Origin: RGIG2000 sp045612665
Lineage (GTDB): Bacteria > Bacillota > Clostridia > Oscillospirales > CAG-272
NCBI GenBank assembly: GCA_045612665.1
Contig: JAZKZO010000038.1
Coordinates: forward strand, 34,341 to 98,340
Direction of reading: 5' to 3'
Length of the DNA: 64,000 nucleotides
Part shown: piece by piece, positions 42,255-50,531 of the stretch
Position numbering within the stretch: the stretch's first letter is position 1
Layout: every line of letters begins with the position of its first letter
Translations under genes and position numbers: made by a program
Notes under the pieces: model-generated
Databases searched by the model: none
What the model was told of the DNA's origin: nothing
The model's input: the letters and a program-made list of their open reading frames with translations, nothing else

Positions 42255-43352
42255 TTAGTTTTCAAAGCCGTTTGCAACTGCGTTGAGATAGTCCTTGCTA
42301 GCCTGTGTGTACTTATTAAAGTTAAGCAAGCCAGCCACGTCGGCAATAGAAATGTCCTTGCTACCGTTAATAGAGGTGTAGGTCTTCTCCATTCTTGCCG
42401 AGCCATCCTCGCCGATAATCTTTACATACGCGTAGATATTGCCCTTAAGCTGAGTTTTAATACCTTCAATTGAAGCGCTTATTACGCCATCGGCATAGTT
42501 TGTTCTATTCTTTTCAGGAGCGCTATCTCCATAGAAGATTTCCGTTTTCTTATCCTTGCCATATACAAGCTCAATACCGATTTCAATCTTATAGCCCTTA
42601 GATTCAAGCGCTTGAAGAGACTCGGCATTAACCTTGAAGTGTGCGCCGATGCCTGATGGATTGCCTGCATATCTTATTGCAGTTCCGACGACAGTGAAAA
42701 GATTTGTTTCAATAGGAGAAGTTGATTCAGATGCAACGTATCCACAGCTTGAACAGGTCTTGTAGGAAAATCCGCCCTGGAAATAATCCCTCTCTCTTAC
42801 AACAACGCTATCCTCAAATGAGTGTGTTGCGCAAGGAGTGAGTGCCGAGGCTGTAACTGTGCCCGTTGTAGCCGATGCAGGGGTTTTAACAATTGTTTCG
42901 TTTTGGCTTGTTGCAAATTCGCTATTCAACGCATCAAGAGTGATATTATATACCTCGCCCTCAATCGCGTTATCCGGAATTTTGAACTTGAGTGTACAAA
43001 TAACTGCATTAGCGGCTGCCGAAACGCTTTCCTTAGTGCTTGAAATTTCGATATCACCTACATAAAGAATTTCTCCGTTTTCCTCACCGTTTACAGTTGT
43101 ATAGGTGTTTTCGAAAACTGTTCCGTTGGTAATCGAAACAAGCTCAAGCCTTGAATCGTATTTAATTGCAAGTCTTGCGATTGTAACGTCAAGCGTGCTA
43201 GCCATAGAAACATTAACGTCTACAAGCTGAGATGCACCACCCTGAACATTACCGAATTTAACATTAGCTGTCCCCTCTGCTGTTGCCATAGGTACTAGAA
43301 GTGCAAGCACCAAAACAAGAGCGAGCACAAAAGACAATGCTCTTCTTTTCAT
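42255..43352 (-). CDS. Secreted cohesin-like domain protein
   Basis: A 365-residue secreted protein. The signal peptide covers residues 1-25 (cleavage near ATAEG). Residues about 27-165 read as a cohesin-type beta sandwich: VDVNVSMASTLDVTIARLAIKYDSRLELVSI and ICTLKFKIPDNAIEGEVYNITL. A short cysteine module (CATHSFED...KTCSSCGY) leads to a C-terminal beta domain. Cohesins bind dockerins in cellulosomes; no dockerin was noticed in this window, so the partner, if any, is elsewhere. The ATG at 43352 follows AAAAGGAGAT. The downstream half resembles that of the BspA-like protein. Confidence 0.72.
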   Translation of the reverse strand: MKRRALSFVLALVLVLALLVPMATAEGTANVKFGNVQGGASQLVDVNVSMASTLDVTIARLAIKYDSRLELVSITNGTVFENTYTTVNGEENGEILYVGDIEISSTKESVSAAANAVICTLKFKIPDNAIEGEVYNITLDALNSEFATSQNETIVKTPASATTGTVTASALTPCATHSFEDSVVVRERDYFQGGFSYKTCSSCGYVASESTSPIETNLFTVVGTAIRYAGNPSGIGAHFKVNAESLQALESKGYKIEIGIELVYGKDKKTEIFYGDSAPEKNRTNYADGVISASIEGIKTQLKGNIYAYVKIIGEDGSARMEKTYTSINGSKDISIADVAGLLNFNKYTQASKDYLNAVANGFEN

Positions 43353-43400
43353 ATCTATCTCCTTTTGTCTTTTCGACAATTTGCATAGTATCTTATTGTT

Positions 43401-43429
43401 ATTTTAACACATTTTATTTATTATGTCAA
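43401..43429 (-). promoter_or_regulatory. Sigma-A promoter of the cohesin-like gene
   Basis: TTGACA (43424-43429), 17 bases, TAAAAT (43401-43406), minus strand. Confidence 0.85.
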
Positions 43430-43458
43430 GGTAAATATTATAAAATATGCACATAAGA

Positions 43459-43485
43459 AAAACGGCTTCAAAAGAAGCCGTTTTT
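43459..43485 (-). terminator. Terminator of trpB
   Basis: AAAACGGCTTC, AAAA, GAAGCCGTTTTT next to the trpB stop. Confidence 0.85.
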
Positions 43486-43488
43486 GTT

Positions 43489-44709
43489 TTAGCGAATACC
43501 GTAGTTTTCGATTATGTAATCCATATCCTTGTCGCCTCTGCCCGAGAGGTTGATAAGAATTGAGCCGTGGTCCATAGTCTTTGCAAGCTTCATACCGTAA
43601 GCAACGGCGTGTGAGCTTTCGATTGCAGGGATAATGCCCTCAAGACGTGAAAGCTTGAAGAATGCGTCGATTGTTTCCTCATCGTCAATTACGTCGTACT
43701 TAACTCTGCCGATTTCCTGAAGGAATGCGTGCTCAGGGCCTGACGAAGGATAGTCAAGTCCACTTGCAACTGAGTAAACAGGAGCGGGATCACCATTTTC
43801 GTCCTTAAGCATAATACTGTTAAAGCCGTGCATAATTCCCTCTGTACCGTATTTAAGGCTTGCTGCGTGGTCGCCAAGCTTTGGGCCTCTACCAAGAGGC
43901 TCAATACCGTAAATATCAACAGGGTCGTTTAGGAAGCCTGCAAAAAGTCCTGCCGCGTTAGAGCCACCGCCAACGCAAGCAACGATAGCTGATGGAAGGT
44001 TACCTGTCATTTCCATAAACTGCTCTCTTGCCTCGATGCCGACAATGCTTTGGAAATCGCGCACCATCATTGGGAATGGATGAGGACCGAGAACACTACC
44101 GATACAGTAGATTGCGTCGTTATATTCCTTGCTATAAGCCTCGAAAGCTGCGTCAACTGCTTCCTTCAAGGTTTGAAGTCCGTGTGTTACCTCGATAACG
44201 TTTGCACCAAGGATTTTCATTCTTGCAACGTTTGGAGCTTGCTTTTTAATATCAACCGAGCCCATATAGATATCGCATTGAAGACCGAAGTAAGCAGCCG
44301 CTGTTGCAAGTGCAACTCCGTGCTGACCTGCGCCTGTTTCAGCGATAACCTTCTTCTTGCCCATATACTTTGCAAGAAGTGCCTCGCCCATACAGTGATT
44401 GAGCTTATGTGCGCCAGAGTGGTTGAGGTCCTCGCGCTTTGCATAAAGCTGAACCTTACCACCGAGTGCGTCAGAGAGTCTTTCAAGGTGAGTTACAGGT
44501 GTTGGTCTGCCCTGAAATTCCTTTCTTATTCTACGAAGCTCTGCAATAAATTTTCTTGATTGGCAAATCGAGTAATATGCCTCGGTGATTTCCTTCATCG
44601 CGTTTTTAAGCTTTTCGTCGATGTAAACTCCACCGTATTTGCCGAAATATCCGTTCTTGTCAGGATAATTGTTAAAGTAAGTGTCAAAGTCAATTCCGTT
44701 GTAAATCAT
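43489..44709 (-). CDS. trpB: Tryptophan synthase beta chain, orphan copy
   Basis: A 406-residue PLP enzyme that condenses indole with serine to make tryptophan. The PLP lysine is in HSGAHKLNH (canonical enzymes read HTGAHKINN), the catalytic glutamate is in IAETGAGQHGVA, the phosphate loop is CVGGGSNAAGLF and the late block is SGLDYPSSGPEH. The length is normal, but many positions depart from the usual TrpB, including KLNH and the loop before SGLDYP. No trpA or other trp gene is in the window, and the gene is monocistronic behind a tryptophan-type T-box. It may salvage free indole (inference). Confidence 0.9.
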   Translation of the reverse strand: MIYNGIDFDTYFNNYPDKNGYFGKYGGVYIDEKLKNAMKEITEAYYSICQSRKFIAELRRIRKEFQGRPTPVTHLERLSDALGGKVQLYAKREDLNHSGAHKLNHCMGEALLAKYMGKKKVIAETGAGQHGVALATAAAYFGLQCDIYMGSVDIKKQAPNVARMKILGANVIEVTHGLQTLKEAVDAAFEAYSKEYNDAIYCIGSVLGPHPFPMMVRDFQSIVGIEAREQFMEMTGNLPSAIVACVGGGSNAAGLFAGFLNDPVDIYGIEPLGRGPKLGDHAASLKYGTEGIMHGFNSIMLKDENGDPAPVYSVASGLDYPSSGPEHAFLQEIGRVKYDVIDDEETIDAFFKLSRLEGIIPAIESSHAVAYGMKLAKTMDHGSILINLSGRGDKDMDYIIENYGIR

Positions 44710-44786
44710 TTTAGTTTCTCCTTTTCATTTTTAAAGAGATAAAATAGTTTTATTTAAAAATCATTTCGTATTGTGGCATAGCCGAA

Positions 44787-45044
44787 TAAAAAAGCCCAAG
44801 CGTTATTAGTTAACGCTTGGGACGAATAAATCGCGGTGCCACCCAAATTAAAGATTTCTCTTTATCTCTTCACATACATTTATATGCTATGCCTGTAACG
44901 GTGCATCTCCGTCAAGACCTACTAAGGTTCAGCCCTGCCCTCGAAAGTCCATTCACACAACTGCTCCATAATGCAATCTCACCATCTGCATCTCTCTTTG
45001 ATATTGCCTGTTATGCTACTACTCTTTCTCATCGGTTTGTAGTA
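44787..45044 (-). promoter_or_regulatory. T-box riboswitch (tryptophan) controlling trpB
   Basis: A full T-box leader read on the minus strand. Stem I has AGAGAG and related bulges, with a candidate specifier TGG (Trp codon) at 44949-44951 within GAATGGAC. The conserved T-box sequence GGGTGGCACCGCG is at 44832-44844. A strong terminator hairpin (CCCAAGCGTTA/TAACGCTTGGG plus T6) is at 44787-44821. Uncharged tRNA-Trp should stabilise the antiterminator and switch on trpB. This explains most of the gene-free stretch 44710-45095. Confidence 0.92.
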
Positions 45045-45051
45045 TGGTAAC

Positions 45052-45080
45052 ATTTTAACACCTAATTTTTTAGTTGTCAA
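45052..45080 (-). promoter_or_regulatory. Sigma-A promoter of the T-box/trpB transcript
   Basis: TTGACA (45075-45080), 17 bases, TAAAAT (45052-45057), minus strand, directly upstream of the T-box. Confidence 0.9.
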
Positions 45081-45095
45081 TAGTTTTTTGAAAAA

Positions 45096-45686
45096 TTATC
45101 TTTCGGTTTCGATATAATAGGTTGCTTCCATATCGGCAGTCGAGAGTGCGAATGCGAGTGGGAACATTTCGAATGCCTTGCTTACATTATTTGTTTCGAT
45201 TGTTGTATAAGCGCTTGAAAAGCCCATATGATATCTGATTGCAAATGCCTCCTCGCGTGTTAAGCGCATAAACGGAGTTATCATATAAACGCTCTTTTCA
45301 CCGTGTCCGTAGGGGAGCTTGTCGTCGAATTCGAAGAAGTCAACCTCCTCCCACTTTCCTGTTTCCTTGTTCTTAACATTTCTCTTACTAACCTTATAAA
45401 CATTAACCTTGCAAAGGTCGTGAAGAAGTGAAACGATTGCGATTGTTTCGTCGGAATAGGTAAGCTTGTACTTTTCCTTTACAGTATCACGATTAAGATA
45501 ATCGCAAAGGCAGTCATAAACATTAAGGGAGTGGTCAAGAAGTCCGCCCTCGTATGCGCTATGATACTTTGCGCTTGCCGGAGCTACAAAAAAGTCCGAG
45601 GAAATTATGTATTCGAGGAGCTTGTCTGCTCCCTCTCTTTTGATTTTTGATTTAAAAATTTCGATAAAGCGATCTCTTGCGTTCAT
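45096..45686 (-). CDS. HD-domain hydrolase
   Basis: A 196-residue protein with an HD metal-dependent phosphohydrolase domain. The early His is in HSAYEGGLLDHSLNVYDCL and the HD pair in IVSLLHDLCKVNVYKV, with further metal ligands in the GHGEKS and RYHMG blocks. Relatives hydrolyse phosphomonoesters or phosphodiesters of nucleotides or nucleic acids; the substrate is unknown. The ATG at 45686 follows GAGGAC and overlaps the HAD gene stop by four bases (ATGA), making it the last of a three-gene coupled operon. Confidence 0.82.
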   Translation of the reverse strand: MNARDRFIEIFKSKIKREGADKLLEYIISSDFFVAPASAKYHSAYEGGLLDHSLNVYDCLCDYLNRDTVKEKYKLTYSDETIAIVSLLHDLCKVNVYKVSKRNVKNKETGKWEEVDFFEFDDKLPYGHGEKSVYMITPFMRLTREEAFAIRYHMGFSSAYTTIETNNVSKAFEMFPLAFALSTADMEATYYIETER

Positions 45687-46423
45687 TTGTCCTCTTCCTC
45701 CAAAATGTAATTTATCATATCGCAAATTCTATTGCATTGGTGCTTAGCTGCCGCCTTAACCTCGGGCTGTGCGTTTGATACGGCAAAGCCACAAAACTCC
45801 TCAATCATAGGAAGGTCGTTTAGGTTATCTCCAACGGAGTAAATTTCGGGGTTATCAAACTGCTTTGAATAGTCGTAAATTCCCGTTACCTTTGAGGTAT
45901 TAACGGGTGGCATATCAATACTTCCACCATTACGGTACGAGCTAATCAAATGCGAATAATTTTCGTTTATAAAGGCATTGAATTTCTCTGAATTTTTATC
46001 ATCGGGAAACCATATGTTAAGCTGTGTAAACTCACCGATTTGCATAGCCTCGCTAGGAACGTTTCCTCTTGAATCGAGGTAGCATCTTTTAAGAAGATTA
46101 TTAAAGTTAAAGCCACCGAAGCCAAGCTCGTACGCCTTGTCGATAAAGGTCTGAAATTCAGGAGTTACCTTTCCCTTTTTAGCCATAAGAAGCTCGCCCT
46201 TGCCGTTTAGGATTACAGCTCCCGTACAGCATATCAAAAAGTCGATTTCGGCATTTGCTTTTTTTAGGTCGAAAAGCACCCAAAGAGCCATTTCAAGGTC
46301 GCGCCCTGTTACTATTCCGAACTTATGTCCCTTTGCGCGGAACTTCGCGATAGCCTCGCTATCCTCGGCGCTTACACCGTGAAAGTTAAGTGTTCCGTCA
46401 AAATCACTTGCTATAATTTTCAT
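45683..46423 (-). CDS. Cof-type HAD-superfamily phosphatase
   Basis: A 246-residue HAD hydrolase with a C2-type cap. Motif I is IIASDFDGTLNFHG at residues 3-16, motif II is the Thr in FGIVTGRDL, motif III is the Lys in KVTGIYDYSK, and motif IV is YSVGDNLNDLPMIEEF. Members dephosphorylate sugar phosphates, pyridoxal phosphate or flavin intermediates. It is the middle gene of the operon, coupled at both ends by ATGA overlaps. Confidence 0.9.
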   Translation of the reverse strand: MKIIASDFDGTLNFHGVSAEDSEAIAKFRAKGHKFGIVTGRDLEMALWVLFDLKKANAEIDFLICCTGAVILNGKGELLMAKKGKVTPEFQTFIDKAYELGFGGFNFNNLLKRCYLDSRGNVPSEAMQIGEFTQLNIWFPDDKNSEKFNAFINENYSHLISSYRNGGSIDMPPVNTSKVTGIYDYSKQFDNPEIYSVGDNLNDLPMIEEFCGFAVSNAQPEVKAAAKHQCNRICDMINYILEEEDK

Positions 46424-46845
46424 ATTTTATCTATTTCCCTTTCGGTTAAAACCATAATGTTATTTTTCACAAGAAGGTCGGCACAAATTCCGTTTCCATC
46501 CTTTAGCGTTTTCGTATAAGTGCCGTCATAAATTTTGCCCTTACCGCACGAGGGGCTTTTTGATTTTAGGATTGCTATTTTACAGCTATTTTGAATAGCG
46601 ATATCAAGCACGCATTGTGCGCCACTGTGATATTCCCTTGTAACATCAACACCGTCCCGACGCAACACCTTATCTCCGACAATTTCGGCAGGAATGCGAG
46701 GGGTTTCAAGCCCTCCCAGCACCTCGGCACATACAGGTATGAGCTCGTGCTTTTTTGACAAGGCTATAACGCGCTCATCAGGCTTCGATTTTGCATCGTA
46801 TCTGCACGGCACACCGAGCAAGCACGCGCTTACAAGTATCTTCAT
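46420..46845 (-). CDS. DUF523 family protein
   Basis: A 141-residue protein matching the DUF523 family: MKILVSACLLGVPCRYDA at the N terminus, LIPVCAEVLGGLETPR in the middle and AILKSKSPSCGKGKIYDG in the last third. The conserved cysteines suggest a metal or cluster site, and the family is linked to tRNA 2-thiolation or desulfuration proposals, not settled. It heads the three-gene operon and ends with an ATGA overlap into the HAD gene. Confidence 0.88.
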   Translation of the reverse strand: MKILVSACLLGVPCRYDAKSKPDERVIALSKKHELIPVCAEVLGGLETPRIPAEIVGDKVLRRDGVDVTREYHSGAQCVLDIAIQNSCKIAILKSKSPSCGKGKIYDGTYTKTLKDGNGICADLLVKNNIMVLTEREIDKI

Positions 46846-46918
46846 TTTGCTCTCCTATTACTAATATATCTCTATTTTAACATAAAACATCACGGTTTTC
46901 AATAGCTTAAAAAGCGAA

Positions 46919-46943
46919 AACGGTGGAAAAATCCACCGTTTTT
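46919..46943 (-). terminator. Terminator of the SulP-NUDIX operon
   Basis: AACGGTGGA and TCCACCGTTTTT around an A-rich loop, next to the NUDIX stop. Confidence 0.8.
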
Positions 46944-47413
46944 CAAATTATTTGCCTTTTGCCGTTCAAGTGATATTCGACAAGGGTGCTTCCCTTATAA
47001 ACGAGCTTCATTTCAAAGAAGTCGCAATCCGTATTTAAAATTCGCAAAAAATAGATATCGCCCTCCCACATAGGAAGCTCCTCTATTTTTGTTTTTTCCA
47101 CCCACGAAAGCTCGCCCTCGTTACACTCGCCAATCTCGCCCGAGAAGTCCTCACAGGTAAAGAGATGCATTCTCTCGTCCTCGTATTTATCGGACACAAA
47201 GGTAACTATTCCACGGTATTTCGGTGCATTAAGAGTGAGTCCTGTTTCCTCCTTAACCTCGCGAATTGCGCATTCGTAAGGAGTTTCATTTTCCTCAAAA
47301 TGTCCACCGATGCCGACAAATTTACCCTCGTTTACATCGTTTTTCTTTTTGTTGCGATAGAGCATTAAATATTTTCCGTCGCGCTCAATGTAGCAAAGAG
47401 TTGTGTCCTTCAT
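46943..47413 (-). CDS. NUDIX hydrolase (MutT-like)
   Basis: A 156-residue NUDIX protein. The Nudix box GGHFEENETPYECAIREV plus KEETGL lies at about residues 35-58 with the required REVxEE acids. The strand order and the C-terminal half fit 8-oxo-dGTP diphosphatases that sanitise the nucleotide pool. The ATG at 47413 begins one base after the SulP stop, preferred over a start nine codons upstream within sulP; AAGGTG precedes it. It is co-transcribed with the SulP transporter, although the link is not obviously functional. Confidence 0.88.
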   Translation of the reverse strand: MKDTTLCYIERDGKYLMLYRNKKKNDVNEGKFVGIGGHFEENETPYECAIREVKEETGLTLNAPKYRGIVTFVSDKYEDERMHLFTCEDFSGEIGECNEGELSWVEKTKIEELPMWEGDIYFLRILNTDCDFFEMKLVYKGSTLVEYHLNGKRQII

Positions 47414-47414
47414 A

Positions 47415-48965
47415 TCAAAGCACCTTGAAAAATTTATCAAGCCTAGCGCGAATTTTATCGTTATAGCCTACAAGCTCAAGGCTCTTGCCCTGTGCCTTTA
47501 TTTTACGGTTAAGAGCTACTATTTTTTCAAGAGCGGTTTCGTCAATTCTTTCAATCTCGCTCATATCAACCGTTACCTCGTCAGCGCCCTCAAACTCCCT
47601 TGAAAGCATATCGGAGAGCTTGTTTGCGTTTAGGAAAAAGAGTGTTCCCTTTGCCTTTATAACGGTCTTTTCGGTGTTTTCGTCCTTTTCGAGTGTCAAG
47701 CCTGTCTTTATGTTTTTAGCATTGAGGGCAAGAGTTACCAAAACGCCCGCGATAACGCCATAGGTTAGGTCGAATATTATTGTGAGCGCACAGGTAACGA
47801 TAAGAATTATAACATCGCGCACACCAAAGGTTGTGAGCTTTGCAAAAAGCTTGAATCTGCTCATATTTATAGCAACGGACATAAGAATAGCCGAAAATAC
47901 CGCAAGAGGAATGAACTTTACAACGTCCATAAGAGCAAAGTAAAGCACAAGCACGAATATTGCGTGGAACATTCCTGTAAGAGGGCTTTTTGCCTTATTC
48001 TCTATTCCCGCAGCGGTACGGGCGATTGCGCCTGTTGCAGGCAATCCACCAAGGAGTGATGAAAAGATGTTTGCAACTCCCTGTCCTACAAGCTCTTGGT
48101 TTGCGTCAAAGGTTGTATTGGTCATTCCCGAGGCAACCGTTGCTGAAAGCAAGCTCTCGATTGCGCAAAGGAATGCGATTACGATTGCAGGAACTATAAG
48201 TGCGGAGAATTTAACGTTTCCTATCGATGAAAAATCTATTGGGAAAAAGCCTGCCTTTATTTCTCCATATTTCGAGCCGATTGTTTCAATTTCCGTGCCG
48301 GCAAAGCTATTAAGGCATACTGTAAGCGCAGTACACAAAAGTATTGCCACAAGCGCGGATGGAATTTTCTTGCTGATTTTTGGAATCAAAATAACACACG
48401 CAAGTCCGAGCGCACCTACTCCAAAGGTTGCAATATCGAAGCTCTTGATATTTTCAAAATATGAAATTATCTTTTCTATTGCCTCTGTGCCTGTTACGTT
48501 TGTAAATCCGCAAAAATCCTTGATTTGACCGATAAAGAGTGTAACGCCTATTCCCGTTGTAAAGCCTATTGTTATAGGGTAAGGAAAGAATTTCATTACG
48601 TTTCCTGCACGAAGCAAGCCCATAAGAATAAGGATTACTCCCGCCATAATTCCTGCGATTGCGAGTCCTAAAATTCCGATTTCGGGATTTGCAAGATAGC
48701 CGTAAAGAATAACGACGAAGGCGGCGGTCGGTCCACCGATTTGGAATTTACTTCCACCGAGGGCGGAAATGAAAAATCCTGCTACGATTGCCGTTATGAT
48801 ACCGAACTGTATTCCGTTTGAGGAAACCTCACTCGGCACTGACTGTATACCGAGAGCGATTGACAAAGGAAGCGCTATTATTGCTACCATAAGACCTGCA
48901 AAAAGGTCGTTTAGCAAGTCTTTTTTATTGTATCCTTTAAGTGATTTAAAAAGCTGGGGTTTCAT
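47415..48965 (-). CDS. SulP-family anion transporter with STAS domain
   Basis: A 516-residue transporter. The SLC26/SulP membrane domain (about residues 10-390, roughly 12 helices) begins LFAGLMVAIIALPLSIALGIQS and has GVANIFSSLLGGLPATGAIART. A cytoplasmic STAS domain (about 410-515) follows, with VDMSEIERIDETALEKIVAL. Substrates in the family include sulfate, bicarbonate and dicarboxylates; none can be assigned here. The promoter is at 49000-49028. It is first in the operon with the NUDIX gene. Confidence 0.92.
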   Translation of the reverse strand: MKPQLFKSLKGYNKKDLLNDLFAGLMVAIIALPLSIALGIQSVPSEVSSNGIQFGIITAIVAGFFISALGGSKFQIGGPTAAFVVILYGYLANPEIGILGLAIAGIMAGVILILMGLLRAGNVMKFFPYPITIGFTTGIGVTLFIGQIKDFCGFTNVTGTEAIEKIISYFENIKSFDIATFGVGALGLACVILIPKISKKIPSALVAILLCTALTVCLNSFAGTEIETIGSKYGEIKAGFFPIDFSSIGNVKFSALIVPAIVIAFLCAIESLLSATVASGMTNTTFDANQELVGQGVANIFSSLLGGLPATGAIARTAAGIENKAKSPLTGMFHAIFVLVLYFALMDVVKFIPLAVFSAILMSVAINMSRFKLFAKLTTFGVRDVIILIVTCALTIIFDLTYGVIAGVLVTLALNAKNIKTGLTLEKDENTEKTVIKAKGTLFFLNANKLSDMLSREFEGADEVTVDMSEIERIDETALEKIVALNRKIKAQGKSLELVGYNDKIRARLDKFFKVL

Positions 48966-48999
48966 TTAAAATATCCTTCTTTTCTTTTATTACGCGTAC

Positions 49000-49028
49000 A
49001 TTTTATCACAGATTATTCCCTATGTCAA
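49000..49028 (-). promoter_or_regulatory. Sigma-A promoter of the SulP operon
   Basis: TTGACA (49023-49028), 17 bases, TAAAAT (49000-49005), minus strand. Confidence 0.85.
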
Positions 49029-49037
49029 TGGTAAAAT

Positions 49038-49062
49038 AAAAAATGCCCATAAGGCATTTTTT
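49038..49062 (-). terminator. Terminator of the GH43 operon
   Basis: AAAAAATGCC and GGCATTTTTT around a short loop next to the GH43 stop. Confidence 0.8.
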
Positions 49063-49063
49063 A

Positions 49064-50530
49064 TCACTGCATAAATATGCTTTTTACCTCGATTTTGCCA
49101 TCACCCTCGTAAACGAAATACACAGGATATGTGCCGTTTTCAACGCTTACACTAGCCGAGAGTGAGGTCCACTCGTTTGTATCTACAACAGGAATTTGCG
49201 CTATGCTATCGCCGTTTTCGGAAAGCTTAACGAGAATTTTTCCGTTTGGCTTTTCAAGGCTTCTTACGGTTATACCGATTTGAGTTACATTATCAAAGCT
49301 GAAATATTTATATCCTATCATTGTACCGTTACCAGCCTCGGTAATAATTCTCTCACCGTTTTTGCAAACGATATAAGGAATTTGCACCTTGTCTATATCA
49401 GGTGTATGTGGCATTTTACCGTTTGTCAAATTACAGCAAATTACAGCATCATAGTACCCATTAGCAACGAGAGGACCATAGTTAAGACCACACGAGGTCA
49501 TCTCTACCTGTGGGATTGTGCCATCAGGGAGAATCTCTATTTTCTCAGCGCAAGCCTGACGAGAATAATCGGTTTTATGAGTTTGACGGTGATAGAAAAC
49601 ATACCAGTCATCGCCTATTTTCTCGATACTTCCGTGGTTGTTACCTGTTCTATTGAGTCTATCCTCGACTTTTCTGCCGTTATAGCCGATATCTCCGTTT
49701 GAAATTATAACTCCACCGAATTTGAAATCTCTATCGGGATATTCGCTTGTTGCATATGCAAGCTCGTGCTGATTAAAGGTTGAGTATATAAAGTAATACT
49801 TTTCACCGATTTTACGCATTGAGCTCGCCTCAAAGAACTCGTATCCCTCAAATGGAGTGCCCTTGAAGGCTGTTGGAAAAATGTGTCTTGGCTTATGCTT
49901 GATTGTAAGCATATCATCGCAAAGCTCCACGCACACAGGTCCCATAACTCCGCCCTCGGTGTTCTCTATTTCCTCGTAAGGCTTTTTGAACATTTCGGAC
50001 TGATACTGAAGTGCCTGCTCGGGAGTGAATTTGGGATTTTGGTAGAAATCGTACCAAACTCCATAGTAAAGATAAATGTGTCCGTTATCATTTATAACAC
50101 CCGGGTCAAAGATTACGAAGTCTTGGAGCGGTGTACCGTCGGGATTTTTAACATAACCAAGGAATTGGAACTCTCCGCAAGGCGTGTCGCACACAGCAAC
50201 GCTCATAAGGAAGCTACACTCGCGCTCGTCAGCCAAGGAATAGAAAAGATAATATCTTCCGTCATTGCCTTGAACTACATCAGGTGCGTACATATATTTG
50301 TGATTTGGATAGTCCGGGTCCTGTGATGCCTTATAAATTACGCCCTCGTAGCGCCAATCCTTTAAATTATCAATAGGGGCTGAATATGTAACATAGTCGA
50401 GCATACAAAAATATTCTCCACTTTCCTTATCGTGTGAGCCATATAAATATACTCTATCACCAAAAACATGTGGCTCTCCGTCGGGGATATATTCATTTAA
50501 CGGAAGGAACGGGTTAAATATTTGTTTCAT
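49064..50530 (-). CDS. GH43 glycosidase with C-terminal carbohydrate-binding-like domain
   Basis: A 488-residue intracellular glycosidase, likely an alpha-L-arabinofuranosidase or beta-xylosidase. The five-bladed propeller fills about residues 1-350. The base Asp is in IPDGEPHVF near residue 17, the pKa-modulating Asp is in YMYAPDVV, and the general acid Glu is in FFEASSMRK. A beta-sandwich domain resembling CBM6 follows (about 365-488, with YKYFSFDNVTQIGITVRS). It starts one base after the stop of the shorter GH43 gene, so the two are made together. No signal peptide, so the substrates are imported oligosaccharides. Confidence 0.9.
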   Translation of the reverse strand: MKQIFNPFLPLNEYIPDGEPHVFGDRVYLYGSHDKESGEYFCMLDYVTYSAPIDNLKDWRYEGVIYKASQDPDYPNHKYMYAPDVVQGNDGRYYLFYSLADERECSFLMSVAVCDTPCGEFQFLGYVKNPDGTPLQDFVIFDPGVINDNGHIYLYYGVWYDFYQNPKFTPEQALQYQSEMFKKPYEEIENTEGGVMGPVCVELCDDMLTIKHKPRHIFPTAFKGTPFEGYEFFEASSMRKIGEKYYFIYSTFNQHELAYATSEYPDRDFKFGGVIISNGDIGYNGRKVEDRLNRTGNNHGSIEKIGDDWYVFYHRQTHKTDYSRQACAEKIEILPDGTIPQVEMTSCGLNYGPLVANGYYDAVICCNLTNGKMPHTPDIDKVQIPYIVCKNGERIITEAGNGTMIGYKYFSFDNVTQIGITVRSLEKPNGKILVKLSENGDSIAQIPVVDTNEWTSLSASVSVENGTYPVYFVYEGDGKIEVKSIFMQ

Positions 50531-50531
50531 T

